This document shows positions 1 to 11,925 of a stretch of DNA of 64,000 nucleotides, piece after piece. The DNA is taken from the NCBI GenBank assembly GCA_001939145.1, contig LSRX01001325.1, forward strand, positions 1 through 64,000, in the 5' to 3' direction. The position numbers and the translations under genes are program-made. Source of the DNA: Symbiodinium microadriaticum (lineage: Eukaryota > Sar > Dinophyceae > Suessiales > Symbiodiniaceae). Numbering within the stretch: position 1 is the first letter of the stretch; each line of letters starts with the position of its first letter. The notes beneath the pieces are model-generated. The model worked only from the letters and a program-made list of their open reading frames with translations, was not told the origin of the DNA and did no database searches.

Positions 1-2649
1 TTTGGGTTTAGGGGTTGGGGTTTAGGGCTTAGGGTCCAGGGGTTCAGGGCTTCGGGCTTAGGGCTAGGGGTTTAGGGCTTAGGGTTTAGGGCTACAGGGT
101 TCCGGGTTCTATAAGGACTAAAGGATGAAGGATCCAGGCTTAGGCTTTAGGGTCAGGGCTTCGGGGCTTTCGGGTTCGCAGTTTTAAGCTCACAGGCTTT
201 AGACCAGATGATGTGGGGTTGAGACCACATCGCGTTTACAAGCGTCTATGGCATCTGAGGTTTGTGGTACTGTATATGGGGTTTAAGGCTTTCGGAGTCT
301 CAGGCGTTTTGGGTTTAGGAGGCTTTTGGGGGTCGAGGTAGAAAGGGTTCGGGGAAGATTGGGTCTCGGGTGTATGGTGGTTAGCGTTTAGGGGTTTAGG
401 GTTTAGGGTACAGGGTTAGGGATCGATTGCAGGTAGATGGGTGTCGAAGTGTATGTCAGCGTATGCTCTGTGAGAGGCTGCAGCCTCTGTGCTTCTAAAA
501 GGTTCAAGTTGCGCGAGAGTCTTCAAGGCTTTGACTTCAAGCCTCTGACTTTTCACGGTTTCTAAACCCCAAACCCAAAGCCTCAAAAGCTGCCTAAACC
601 TCAAACCCTGAACCCTAAACCCTAACCCGTACTGCCGGAGGTTGGCGAACCACCTGCAAAGCACAGAGCAACGCCCAAAGCATCCAAGAACTAACTGACA
701 AGGATAAGCCAACACCAACACCAAACCCCAAGCCCTAAAAGGTCCTTAAACCTCAAACCCTAAACCCTAACCTTTACTGCTAAGCCCTCAAATGCTCAGC
801 TCAGCACCCTCAACGGGGCGCGTATAGTAGAGCTCTCTGAGGCTTGCGCTGCTCTGCCAGGGAGCTCCAGAACGGCCGACGCTCGCCCACCGTCTCCTTC
901 AGGGGGCGATTTTGGGGTTTGGGGTTTGGGGTTTAGGGTTTGGGGTTTGGGGTTTAGGGTTTGGGGTTTAGGGTTTAGGGTTTAAGGTTTAGGGTTTGGG
1001 GTCTGGGGGTCTCGAGTTTAGGGCTTTTGGTTCAGGGCTCTCCTTCACGGGGTGATAGAAAGGAATGAATCAAAAAACGAAGCTGGCATCAAACAAGCAC
1101 GGGAACCGAATGGAGCTGTTGGAGTAGACTGGCTCCGTTGGGTTCAACAGCTAGGTTCCGAAAGAAGCCCCAAAATCATGGGGGCAGCAGCGCACTACTG
1201 TGGAGGACTTGGGATTCAGTTTGGGTGCTAAACCCTTAGACCCTAAACCCTAAACCTTTTGAACCCTAATCCTAAACCCTAAATCCTAAAGCCTGTAGCC
1301 CAAAAGCCATACACGTAAGGATGACTCGGACCCTTGAGCTAGGGAAAACTAAACCCCCGAACTGCAGAATCTGGTCACTTGGAGATGTTGATCCAAACTG
1401 TTAGCGTCATTCCTGCCAAAGTTCTAGGCCTACTGTTGATGATTGAAATCCTGCCTTACCTTTTAAGGACTCCTAGGACTATGGGAATTATGGTCTATTC
1501 CTTAATATGGGCAATGCAGGATTTCCTAAACCCTAAACCCTAATACCCTAAACCCCTAAAACTCTAAAACCCTAAATCCCTAATACCCTAAAGCCTAAAC
1601 CCTAAAACAGGGGGTATCGATCCAAGGCCTGGGGCTTTGGCGCCATTTCTGGGTTTAGGGTTTACCGCTTAGGGCCACGTAAGGGCTTCGGGAAGGTCAC
1701 CCTAAACCCTGCCATAACCCCAAAGAACCTACCCTTTTTCAGGACTTAAATATAAAGAAACTAGAAAATAAGGAACCCTAAAAAGGTAAGTTGTTCGGGG
1801 TCCAGGTATGCCCTAAGCCCTAAGCCCTAAACCCTAAACCCTAAACAAGCTCTAAACCCTAAACCCTAAACCCTAAACAAGCCCTAAACCCTAAACCCTA
1901 AAGCCCTAAGCCCTGCCTGGTCTTGCTGACCCTTCTCATCCTCGTCCAACTGCTGGACGAACTCCTCGAGAGTTAGACTTCAGGCTCAACTTAGACTCGC
2001 ACAGGGTTCAGGGTTTAGGGTTTAACGCTCAGGCTCTAGTGTCTTGCGACAAGTGCATCGTACTATCACGACGAGCTGCGAAAGTCTGACTCTAGAGGGG
2101 TTTTTCCCTCTTTCTTTGCTCCCAGGCCCCTCCTTGACCTGTCCTTTTGGGGGGAAATGGGGCCCTCGCCAGGCGAAGGCTTGCGGTCCGGGGTATTGAC
2201 TTTAACAAGGGACTAGTACTGGTCCGGGAAGAACATCTTCCGGTACCGGGGACGTGGGTGCTAGGGTCCCCATGGGCAGGATCGAAGATGGGCGGCCTAA
2301 GCCTTGAGTTTAGGGTTCTAAACCTTCGACCCCAAACCCAAAAGCTAGAAGACTCCAGAATCACAGTGCACTGGGGCCCGCGACCAGTAAAAAGACAGAA
2401 AGCATCTTCAGGGTGCAAAGCTAAGTCTTGCGGTTTCGTGTTGGGAGCAGGGCTTTTGCGACGTCGAACTCAAAGCAACTGTACTCTCAACCCCCCAATG
2501 TAATGAGGCAACCCCAACCAAAAGCCCTACTTGACCTCGAAGCCCCTAATCCTGCACGCCAAAACCCACCCCAAAGACCGTAAACTCCAAAAAACCCTGC
2601 AACTCCTTTACAAGCCCCTGAAACCCTACACCCGAACGCCCCCACGAGC

Positions 2650-2815
2650 TGTTGTCTAGGTGCTAAACCCAAAGCCCTAAACCCCAAACCCGAAACCTTA
2701 AACCCTAAAACCTCGAACCCTAAACCCCAAAACCCTAAACCCTAAACCCCAAACCCTAAAACCCTAAACCCTAAACCCTATTCCCTAAAACCCTAAAACC
2801 CTAAACCCGATTCAA
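2650..2815 (-). repeat. CCCTAAA cluster
   Basis: One of the purest C-strand telomere-type blocks, with many copies of CCCTAAA or CCCTAAAA and few interruptions. Confidence 0.8.
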
Positions 2816-3195
2816 GTAAACTTTAGACGGCTTTTGGTCCTTCTCCCCCTCTTTCTCCTTCACGGCGGCCTGAGACGCGAAAACTCGCAGCTTACGCTTC
2901 TGGGCCCGGGGCTTCGCGTGGATTGGGGGTGTAGGGTTTAGGGCTTAGGATTTAGGGCTTAGGGTTTAGGGCTTTACGGGTTTAGGGCTTAGGGTTTAGG
3001 GCTTCAGGTTTAGGGTTTAGGGGCTCAGGCTTCAGGGCTTAGGGTTTCGGGCTTAGGGCTTAGGGATTTAGGCCTTAGGGCCGTCCTCAAACCCACCAAA
3101 AGCAGCGCGTGCAACACGGAAACCGACCGGTCTTCCGAAGACCCGGAGTCTCCGAAGTCCTGAGAACCCCTGAGAGCCCAGTACCCCCCCTTTAA

Positions 3196-3331
3196 TTTAA
3201 GGAATATACTCTTTCAACATAAGTTTATAAGGCGCCTATAGTTTAAGGGAAATATTCCTTATTTAAGGAATATACCTACGTTGAATCATAATATGATAAG
3301 GCGCCTATAACTTCAGGTACATATTCCTTGA
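3196..3331. repeat. Two tandem units, each a palindrome around TAAGGCGCCTATA
   Basis: Two units of about 66 bp start at 3196 and 3262. Each opens with TTTAAGGAATATA, has a central near-palindrome TAAGGCGCCTATA and closes with ATATTCCTT, so each can fold on itself. The sequence is AT-rich, unlike the GC-rich flanks. It looks like a small non-autonomous inverted-repeat element duplicated in tandem. No coding capacity. Confidence 0.7.
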
Positions 3332-4036
3332 TTATGGGGTCTTGGGTTCTCTGGCACGATGCTGAACCCTTCCAACCCCTTTCTCGCAAACCGCCGACCA
3401 CCCAAAACCCTGAAACCTGAACCCTCCGTGACCCCCGAACCCTGGCCTAAACCCTAAACCCTAAACCCCAGACCCCTGAAACCCTAAAACAGCCCCTTGC
3501 AACCCCCAACAAGGCTCAAGCAAGACCCTTACAACCCAAACCCCCATGTCAACCCTAAACCCTAAACCCTCGAGACCCTAAAACCCCCCCAAAAAAGAGC
3601 CCAGTTTTTTGAACCCTAAACCCTAACCCTTAAAGCCCTAAACCCTAAACCCTCAAGACCCAAAAACCCTAAACCCAAACCCTTAAAGCCCTAAACCCTA
3701 AGCCCCTGAACCCCTGAAGACCTGTCGAAGAAGGCGTTTCGACGCCAGGCCTGTGATCCGGCGCCCATGGGCGATCGCGGCGGAGACCTAAAAAAAACAA
3801 AAAAGGCGCCTTTAAGGGCTTAGGGTTTAGGGTTTGGGGCTTTAGGGTTTTGGGGTTTTGGGGTTTGGGGTTTAGGGTTTGGAGGTTTAGGGTTCAGGGC
3901 TTGGGGGTTTAGGGTTTAGGGTTTGGTGGTTTAGGGTCTAAGGATTCCTTTCAGGCTTCCTCGAAGGGTTCCCATAAGGGGTGTATTATGAGAGTCTGAA
4001 GAAGTAGAGCGGGGCTGTGGGTAGTTCTCTAAATTT

Positions 4037-4073
4037 GGGTCCCTTTTTAGGTCCCAAATACAGTACGGCACCC
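4037..4073 (+). repeat. Short dispersed repeat, copy 1
   Basis: This 37-bp stretch shares the core TTTTTAGGTCCCAA followed by AGTACGGC with 6043-6076. Both copies sit at the edge of telomere-type repeat. Confidence 0.6.
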
Positions 4074-4444
4074 TTAAAACCCTAAACCCTAAGCCCACTT
4101 AGCAAGTTAGGGTTTAGGGTTTAGGGTTCAGGGTTTAGGGTTTAGGGAAAAGTCAGAGCATAGGGGTAACTGAGGCTTGTGGGGATTTAGCCTTCAGGCT
4201 TCGAAGATGGTTTAGGTCAAAGCCTTGAACCCTAAGGCCAGGATGCAAAAACGGGGCGCATGGTCAATTGGGACTATAATAAGGATCCTACCATTTAGGG
4301 CGCTATATTAGGGTCCCCTATTTTCGGAAACCCCCAATCAGGGTTTAGGGTTTAGGGTTGAAGATCTGACCTTGTGCACTTAGTGCACGAAGCGCTTTGG
4401 GCTGGACTCTGGCGTGGTCTCAACTCATGCACATCTTCCCTTGC

Positions 4445-4554
4445 TGTAATAGAGGGGCCTTAATAATTAGAATAGGGTTTGGGGGGTTCCTCTTATGTTT
4501 TTCGCAAAACGGACCCCCAAACCCTATTCTAACCATTAAGGCCCCTATATTACA
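4445..4554. repeat. MITE-like hairpin element with about 41-bp arms
   Basis: The left arm (4445-4485) and the reverse complement of the right arm (4514-4554) agree at about 38 of 41 positions, with a spacer of about 28 bp. Arms start TGTAATA and end in GGGTTTGGGGG. This is the structure of a foldback or MITE-like element. No transposase is present and no target-site duplication was confirmed. Confidence 0.75.
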
Positions 4555-5679
4555 TTCGAACGCCTTCAACAGAGATCAGACCAGGAGCAGGGGTTAGGGT
4601 CTCTTGGGAAAACATGTCTGCCTGCTGAAGGACGCGTCTTCGTCGCCTGCCAAAAACGCAGAGAATGGAGAGTTGACAACATTATATCATAGACTGCACC
4701 TTTGGTATTTTGTCAACCATAGCAACTATATATACATATGAATGCCTATACATATTAAAAATAGATATAGATATACATACTCTGTGTACCTATACACCTT
4801 ATACCACACATTGTGCATAATGTGTTTACCTTCGGTATGCTATTCAACCATGTCATCTTGTAAAACGCTGCGCTGTTTCATGATGCTATATGTTCAGATA
4901 CTGCCCTGCCTTGTGTTGTGCATGCTGTTACTGTGGCCCATTTTTATCTAGACCCCTTACCTGTTGCAAGAACCCCCATCGAGCAGGGTTATGATGCAAA
5001 TCCTCAAAATACGGCCCCGAAACAAAAGGGAGTTATCAGCCAGGGTCTACATTAGCTTTTAGTGGTCCGAGGTCGCTACCACGATGCTTTCCACGAAACA
5101 AAAGTTGCGTATCAACACCACGTGACAAGATTAGTCCTCCTGAACTCGTTGCACACTGCATGTCTCTCACATCTGTAGCTGTTACACGAGACCTCACAAG
5201 CAGAAACTGAAAGCAGGATGACTCCCTTTTTACGTACCTATCTTAGCATAACTTCTTGAGAGCTGCAACATTGAACAGGAAGTCGAACTTCTCGACGAGG
5301 CTTGAATGAAGGAATCGAGACGGAATGCTCTGTACTGGGGGTTCTTCCAAAATGGTGGGAAAGGCCGGGGAAGGGCAAAGTCAAGCTACGGGTAGCATAG
5401 AATTAGAATAACTTAGACTTTGTCAGCCTTGCAGAAGCCCGTCTAACGCGACTAAGAACTTGACCTTCTCCCAAACCAAATTTATCACCTAAACCTTAAA
5501 CCCTAAACCCAAACCCTGAACCCTCTACCCCCGAACCCGAAGCCCTAAATCCTAAACCCGAAATCCCTAAACCGTAGCCCCGAAACCCCCGAACCCTAAA
5601 CCCTGGCCGTGAACAGGCCTGGGCCCCCGATGAAGGCAGCCATGGGTACCAGGGGAAATCTGAGAAGAAGCCTGTGGGA

Positions 5680-6030
5680 TTCGGGGTTGGGGGATTAGGA
5701 TTTAGGGCTTGGGGTTTTTCGGTTTAGGATTTTCGGGTTTGGAGTTTTAGGGTTTTTGCTTTATGGTTTGGAGCTTAAGGTTTAGGATTTAGGGTTTGGG
5801 GTTTAAGGTTTAGGGTTCAGGGCCTGGGGTTTAAGGTTTAGGATTTAGGATTTAGGGTTTCGGGTTTGGGGCTTGAGCCTTGGGGTTTAGGGCTCAGGGG
5901 GCACGGAAGCAGGAGCCAGTTCTAGGGGTCTAGGGGTCATTACGGGGGTTGGTTTAGGGTTTAGGGTTTAGGGTTGAGGGTTTAGGGTTTGGGGTTTAGG
6001 GTTTAGGGTTTAGGAGTTTAGGGCTTAGGG
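5680..6030 (+). repeat. TTTAGGG cluster closing the telomere-like domain
   Basis: A G-strand block with TTTAGGG, TTTGGGG and TTTAGGA variants, purest at about 5945-6030. After it telomere-type repeat occurs only as isolated copies, for example near 8065-8095, 22500 and 22620. Confidence 0.8.
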
Positions 6031-6042
6031 CTTAGTGAATTC

Positions 6043-6076
6043 GGGTCTTTTTAGGTCCCAAGATAGTACGGCGCCC
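6043..6076 (+). repeat. Short dispersed repeat, copy 2
   Basis: Second copy of the element at 4037-4073, again directly after a TTTAGGG block. It is followed by an A9 tract and GGACCCTAAAGGGGAC, partly complementary to its own start. Confidence 0.6.
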
Positions 6077-6104
6077 AAAAAAAAAGGACCCTAAAGGGGA
6101 CTCT

Positions 6105-8402
6105 AATTTAAACAACTGCTCATTTAGAGTTATGCCTGCAAAACCTAACCTGGCAAAAAAGCTCTCAGATTTGATTAACAAAACCAACATAGCAGCACAG
6201 TGTGAGTATGATTCTATAGGTTTCAGATTCAGGCCCACATACATCAACAGCACTGCGAGAAAGCACCTCAAACCGCAAACCATGAATCAACATCAATCCA
6301 GAACCCCCGACCCAGCACCCAAACTTCTGAGATACTCTGCGAAGTCAATCCGGCATAAGTCTTGTACTCGCGCGTGAGCCCCGCACACAACCGCCAGGAC
6401 GAGCATGACGGGGAGCCGGCTCTGAGCTCCTTCAGTCATTTTGCAAGGGATCAGGAGTAGGATTCCTTTAGGAATTACGATGTCACTTTGAATAGCAGTG
6501 CCGACCCCTTTTTGAGAGCGGTTTCTGGTCTTGTAAACAGGAAGCAGCACGTCCTTGCTGTGTGTTGGCTACAAAACATGCCTGTCTGCAAACAGTGGCA
6601 AGATGCTGCTTTCTACCGGGAAGTAGTCTTTCTTAGGGTTTCTACCGGGAACTTTGTTCTGCCAGAGAAATTTCTATCCTGAGCCCACTGTCAACCCACG
6701 ATGACAAGCAATAGACCCCAATATTTCCATCCTTCTGGCGCTGATAGAACTTCAGAACTATGAAACCATCAGGGCACACTCAAAACCGGCAACAGTCTCT
6801 TGGCACCGGACGGTGCATTGGGGTTCGCAGATGCCTCAAAGCCCTCCGGCGTCCAGTGGCGCCGGGGACCTACCGCCACAAAGTCTTTGAATCTTGTTCA
6901 GGAAGCATGTCGCTTGTTGCAAATTTGTTTCCAAAGTTCGGATCTTTTGGCTGAAGCACTACGGGGTTCATGAATGTTGCACAGACCTAAACCAGCAGCA
7001 CCCTTCCTGACGATTTTATATTTCACACTGGTTTGCAAGGGGGCCTGGCGAGAAGCCATCGCAAGCTGCTGCATGTTGCCCCCTCTTGGGTGAGTCGAAG
7101 CAGGGGCTTACCTGAAACACCAACCACCGTGTCGTTCCTCACTCGTCATCCAGATGAACCCGAAAGTTTTACCCCAAACCTCATATGCACTTGGACTGCA
7201 AACTGTTTCATCCCGAACAGATGCCATAAAGCCTTGGCAGGCCCAAGTCTAAGCCGATAGCAGCGAAGCCATCAGAAATGGAATTGCTGCACAAGTGAAA
7301 CAAGTCAGGGAAAGTAGATTCTATTCGATTTTTGTTACGGTCTTCTATGGTTGTTTAAGCACTTGGGCCTGTTGTGTGTAGTCGTGAGACTTTTCCGGCT
7401 ACAAAAACCGGTTATTGAATGAATGAAATTACTCGCGTTTACTGACAAAATGCTTTTTGCCGGGTTGATATGTCCTGGTTTTGAACCCCAAGTATGGTGT
7501 TTTCCCAACTCCCGTTTTTGATTCTGCCGCAAGTCGCAACACGATGCCGTCTGGTCTCCGTAAATCAAGACCGATACTTTCTCCCTGAGCAAGATGCGAG
7601 TCCATGTGCAGGACCGCCTGTCAGCAGCCCGCCCAAAGCCAACACATGAAACAAAAGCCCGGGTGCCCGGAAGGCGTTCTACAAGCAAAACAAAATATCA
7701 ACATAGTCCATGTATCATGAGTTCATGCATGCGTGCAAGCATATAGCTCCGGTATCGACTTGTGTTGAGCAATTTGCACTGCTGTTTGCAGCCACCACTT
7801 CAATCCTCAGTTCCGTGGCTCTAGCTGGAATGCTCATGCCACACAACACTATTCCATGCCAGCTCTACAGGACGGTCCTGAATGCTCGCAAATCAGGTCA
7901 GGCGCCACAGGATCACAACTCAGACATGTCGGCAAGCCACTCACTCCAAAAATCACAAACCGACCCAACCCCTTCTCCTGCACGCAAATCGGAGAAAATG
8001 TGCAAGTCAAAGCGAAATAGAAGGGGTAACTTCGATACAATACGCTTATATATGGGAGTGTAAGGATTAGGGTTTTTTTCACGATTTAGGGTTTTTCCAG
8101 CACAATCGCAGGTCGTAATCAGTCCCTACGCATCATGAGCAAAATAGCGAAGCGGGGAAAGGCAAACACATCAGTGAGTCGCACAATCACTACACAGATA
8201 TTCGAGAGATTGCTGTCTCGCAATTGACAGGCAACCCTTCGGATTGCTTAATCCGCCAGCCAGCATGCCCCCGCTGAGCCAGCTAGCAAATCTGAGATAG
8301 CGCGCTAAACCCAGCGAATGCAGAGAAGGACCTTGAACTGTTCGTCCATCTTAGCAGCAAGCCATTACATCATCCACTAATCCGAATCATCCAGCATCCC
8401 AC
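6105..8402. other. No supported gene
   Basis: Open frames up to 117 codons occur on both strands, but none shows a domain, a consistent composition or phase-compatible splice sites that I recognise. Two isolated TTTAGGG copies lie near 8065-8095. Confidence 0.5.
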
Positions 8403-8424
8403 TTGAATAAGGCAAGCAATGATA

Positions 8425-8612
8425 CCATCCATCCACAGATCTATCCATCCTCCGTCCATGCATCCGTTAGATCGGTCCATGCATCGGTCCAGCCATCTCT
8501 GCTTCTTCCATCGATCGATCACTCCGTCCATCCGTCCATCACTTCGTCCAACCATCTATCCATCCATCCATCCGTCCATCCGTCCATCTATCCATCCACC
8601 CACCCACCCCTC
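8425..8612 (+). repeat. Imperfect CCAT/ATCC tetranucleotide repeat
   Basis: The stretch consists of ATCC and GTCC tetranucleotides. It creates spurious Ser/His/Pro/Ile frames on both strands. Confidence 0.85.
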
Positions 8613-8619
8613 CATGTGC

Positions 8620-9530
8620 ACACATTCTCTAGCGGACGCAGCAGAGTCGATCCGCCTAGCGATTCTGTAGCAATACTCACAGGTGGAACATCGGCACCTG
8701 AAAGGCGCTGGAACTACGCTGTGGCACCAGGCTACAATAGCCGTCGATGCCGTCACAAGCTCATCTCGAACAGTCAAAGTCAGTCCATGACCGGTGACCT
8801 GAGAACTGCAGTTAGCTGACATCTAGACTGTGAAATGCACGTCTAAACTGCCCGAACGTGTGGTACTACTTTCTGCATGGCTGACAGAAAACATGTGAAG
8901 CTTGAACCGCGGCACGGATGCAACAAAGTTCCTGCCAAAGCTTGCCACGGGGGCTTACTGAACGAGTGGCGAGCCTCTGCCTCAGAGACATGTTTTTCCT
9001 TAAGGTCTTTTGCGCGGCGGGCTCATGCGGTGACACTTGACCCTTGGCAATCAAGGACGTGTTCTGCACAACGATCCATCCAAGCTTCATCTCCGCAAAC
9101 GAGATGCAAACATCCAATGCACGAGCCTGAAAAACTGCAAAGTGTTTTCAAGCTACGAAAATGTTACAAGCAAACTGCCTAAGGCAAAACACAAATACAG
9201 CGCAAGGTAAAATCTGCACACGTAGGGGGCTTACCAAACTTCTGCTTTTGATTCTAGCTGATGCTTTGCATCTAGCCAAGGCGCTTAAAGCACTTCAAAA
9301 AATGCACTGCACCGCGTTGCGTTGCCTTGTCTCGGACATAGACACAACCGACTTTGTGACACCTATCACCATGCTTGGTAATGGTCACAATATTGGGCTC
9401 ATTTGCGTCTGCGTCATCATTGCAAGGTCCACAAAGTAGTGCTCAGCAGTGAAGCTTTGAAGATACTCGATTACGATCCACACACAATCAAAACATTGGC
9501 GACGTAGCCATCGACACTGGGAGATGCCTT
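8620..9530. other. No supported gene
   Basis: No recognisable coding segment. GGGGGCTTAC near 8949 and 9224 resembles a minus-strand GTAAG donor, but no matching exon was found. Confidence 0.4.
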
Positions 9531-9534
9531 GTCC

Positions 9535-10100
9535 ACCTTCCAGTGCACTCTGAACGACAAAATGTCGATGTTCAAGGCCCTGATGATCAAAAGGATCATC
9601 CCAACAGTGGCAACAAAGGAAAACCCATGAAACAGCTGGAAAACTGTTGTTGTTACCGCTCGTTGTCAGTGCAGCCTCTGCGCAGTTTGGAAGCATGAAA
9701 AATGTGACCAAGCCATGTTCATTGTCATATGCAGCACTGATTGCAGCATACCACTCTGACTCTGTGCTCGACTGCGCGGTGGCTCCTGCAAATGTGGTAT
9801 ACAACTCCACCGTCAACTGCAAATGTCGCTGAGAGCCATATGACTTTCGAGTGACCCGGTGTCCAATTAGCATCTGAATATACTTCCGAGCAATGCACAC
9901 CAGTGTCCTCGAACGGTCTGAATATCGTGGCGGAGAGCTTTGGCAAAATCACCGCTGCGTAATCAATCGTGCTTGACAAGTCTCACAAGTTCGCGTATAG
10001 CGAAGCTCCGTAGGATTTGTTAAGAACCCTGCCAGGACACGCACAATGAAGCACACATCGATACGATCATTGCTCATGTAGAGTGCCACACCCAGACCGA
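9535..10100 (-). pseudogene. Decayed Ty1/copia-type pol (end of RT and RNase H)
   Basis: On the minus strand the order is copia-like. About 10095-9990 encodes LYMSNDRIDV and then NPTELRY, resembling the conserved stretch after the RT domain. About 9880 encodes VYSDANW, the usual start of copia RNase H. About 9790-9755 encodes QSSTESEWYAA, the copia signature around the RNase H glutamate. About 9600-9560 encodes LNIDILSFRVHW, like the C-terminal HIDVR region. These pieces lie in different frames, so several frameshifts separate them and the copy cannot be functional. No LTR, integrase or gag was found. The family assignment rests on motif order and spacing. Confidence 0.7.
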
Positions 10101-10640
10101 CTTCAACTATGTCGACGCCACACAAAGGCTTTGTTCTACTTGACCAGTTTAGGTGTGTACAGTACAGTGTTCCTGCACACTGCTAAGCTGGAGACAACTC
10201 TACGACCTCGATACCAAGTAAGCTCTTACGGCGTTGCAGTTACAGACCAAATCATCCCGCAGCAGTAAAACGAGCTACCAAATTTCCATAAGATTGGCCT
10301 GTTTCCCTTGTTCATTTCCAGTTGCAGCAGCGCTTCGAGATTTCATTTGAGATACTCTGGAGGCCCTTCAGCACTTGGCAAAAATCTCGACAATTTTCGG
10401 ACCCAGAAGCGGGCCTGTGGACAGCATAGAAAATTTGACAGCAAACTTGCCAAGTCTTCCCCAAATCTTGGAAGGAAACTGCAAGAAAAGCAAAGCACAG
10501 AAAACCTGTTGCAAGCCTGTATGGAAAATCATGGAACTGGAGCTTGCAACAGCAATTGGAAACCTAGACAATCCAAAGGAACCAAGGAAGACCGACAATA
10601 GGAAACAGACAGAAAAATGAACCTGATAGGGGCCACGAAC
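10101..10640. other. No supported gene between copia remnant and satellite
   Basis: No coding signal. A phrase near 10397 (CGGACCCAGA context) recurs near 12127, suggesting dispersed repeat on both sides of the satellite. Confidence 0.4.
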
Positions 10641-10649
10641 CCGAATGCA

Positions 10650-11835
10650 GACACGTGCACGTGCCCTGTGGAGTTCCCCCTTAGCTTGACGGATTCGGAA
10701 CACCGCGGAGGCGACACCCGGACGCGTGCCGTGTGGCGTTCTGTGGAGTTCCCCCTTAGCTTGACGGATACGGAACACCGCGGAGGCGACACCCGGACGC
10801 GTGCCCTGTGGAGTTCCCCCTTCGCTTGACGGATTCGGAATACTGCGGAGGCGACACCCGGACGCGTGCCCTGTGGAGTTCCCCCTTAGCTTGACGGATT
10901 CGGAACACCGCGGAGGCGACACCCGGACGCGTGCCGTGTGGCGTTCTGTGGAGTTCCCCCTTAGCTTGACGGATACGGAACACCGCGGAGGCGACACCCG
11001 GACGCGTGCCCTGTGGAGTTCCCCCTTCGCTTGACGGATTCGGAATACTGCGGAGGCGACACCCGGACGCGTGCCCTGTGGAGTTCCCCCTTAGCTTGAC
11101 GGATTCGGAACGCCGCGGAGGCGACACCCGGACGCGTGCCCTGTGGCGTTCCCCCTTCGCTTGACGGATTCGGAATACTGCGGAGGCGACACCCGGACGC
11201 GTGCCCTGTGGAGTTCCCCCTTAGCTTGACGGATTCGGAACACCGCGGAGGCGACACCTGGACGCGTGCCCTGTGGAGTTCCCCCTTAGCTTGACGGATT
11301 CGGAACACCGCGGAGGCGACACCTGGACGCGTGCCCTGTGGAGTTCCCCCTTAGCTTGACGGATTCGGAACACCGCGGAGGCGACACCTGGACGCGTGCC
11401 CTGTGGAGTTCCCCCTTAGCTTGACGGATTCGGAACACCGCGGAGGCGACACCTGGACGCGTGCCCTGTGGAGTTCCCCCACCCGGACGCGCGCCCTGTG
11501 GAGTTCCCCCTTAGCTTGACGGACCCGGACGCGTGCCCTGTGCTGTAGAGTTCCCCCTTAGCTTGACGGATACGGAACACCGCGGAGGCGACACCTGGAC
11601 GCGTGCCCTGTGGAGTTCCCCCTTAGCTTGACGGATTCGGAATACTGTGGAGGCGACACCCGGACGCGTGCCCTGTGGAGTTCCCGCTTAGCTTGACGGA
11701 TTCGGAGGACGCGTGCCCTGTGGAGTTCCCCCTTAGCTTGACGGATTCGGAACACCGCGGAGGCGACACCTGGACCTGGACGCGTGCCCTGTGGAGTTCC
11801 CCCTTAGCTTGACGGATTCGACACGGGCGCGACAC
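10650..11835 (+). repeat. 65-bp GC-rich satellite array
   Basis: Monomers start with GTGCCCTGTGGAGTTCCCC and continue through TTAGCTTGACGGAT and GCGGAGGCGACACC. Starts lie at 10661, 10726, 10801, 10866, 10931, 11006, 11071, 11136, 11201, 11266, 11331, 11396 and 11461; after that the units are truncated and rearranged. Most spacings are 65 bp; the monomers at 10726 and 10931 are 75 bp because of an extra GTGTGGCGTT block. This gives two copies of a 205-bp higher-order unit (10661-11070). As 65 is not a multiple of three, the many open frames here are repeat artefacts. Confidence 0.95.
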
Positions 11836-11925
11836 ACGCGCGACACACGCGAACGCTTGCGGACGCTTGCGAACGCTTTGCGGACGCTTGCGAACGCTTT
11901 GCGGACGCTTTGCGGACGCTTTAAC
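11836..11925 (+). repeat. Short tandem repeat GCGGACGCTT(T)
   Basis: About eight units of 10-11 bp, alternating GCGAACGCTT and GCGGACGCTTT, directly follow the satellite and share its GGACGC core. Confidence 0.85.

Larger units (their letters stand above)
1..6030. repeat. Degenerate telomere-type repeat domain (TTTAGGG/CCCTAAA)
   Basis: Blocks of TTTAGGG and its variants (TTTGGGG, CTTAGGG) alternate with CCCTAAA blocks over about 6 kb. G-strand blocks lie near 1-175, 360-420, 905-1045, 2925-3085, 3805-3945, 4107-4150 and 5680-6030. C-strand blocks lie near 590-770, 1228-1300, 1525-1615, 1810-1915, 2650-2815, 3410-3715 and 5485-5610. TTTAGGG is the plant-type telomere unit also reported for dinoflagellates. 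The copies are imperfect, change orientation and are interrupted by unique DNA, so this is subtelomeric or interstitial repeat and not a functional chromosome end. No gene is supported here; short open frames in it are repeat artefacts. Confidence 0.85.

Noticed and set aside
6936..6956. TTTTGGCTGAAG as a spliced-leader relic
   Set aside because: Only the last 12 nt match and the upstream part does not fit; no ORF of interest follows.
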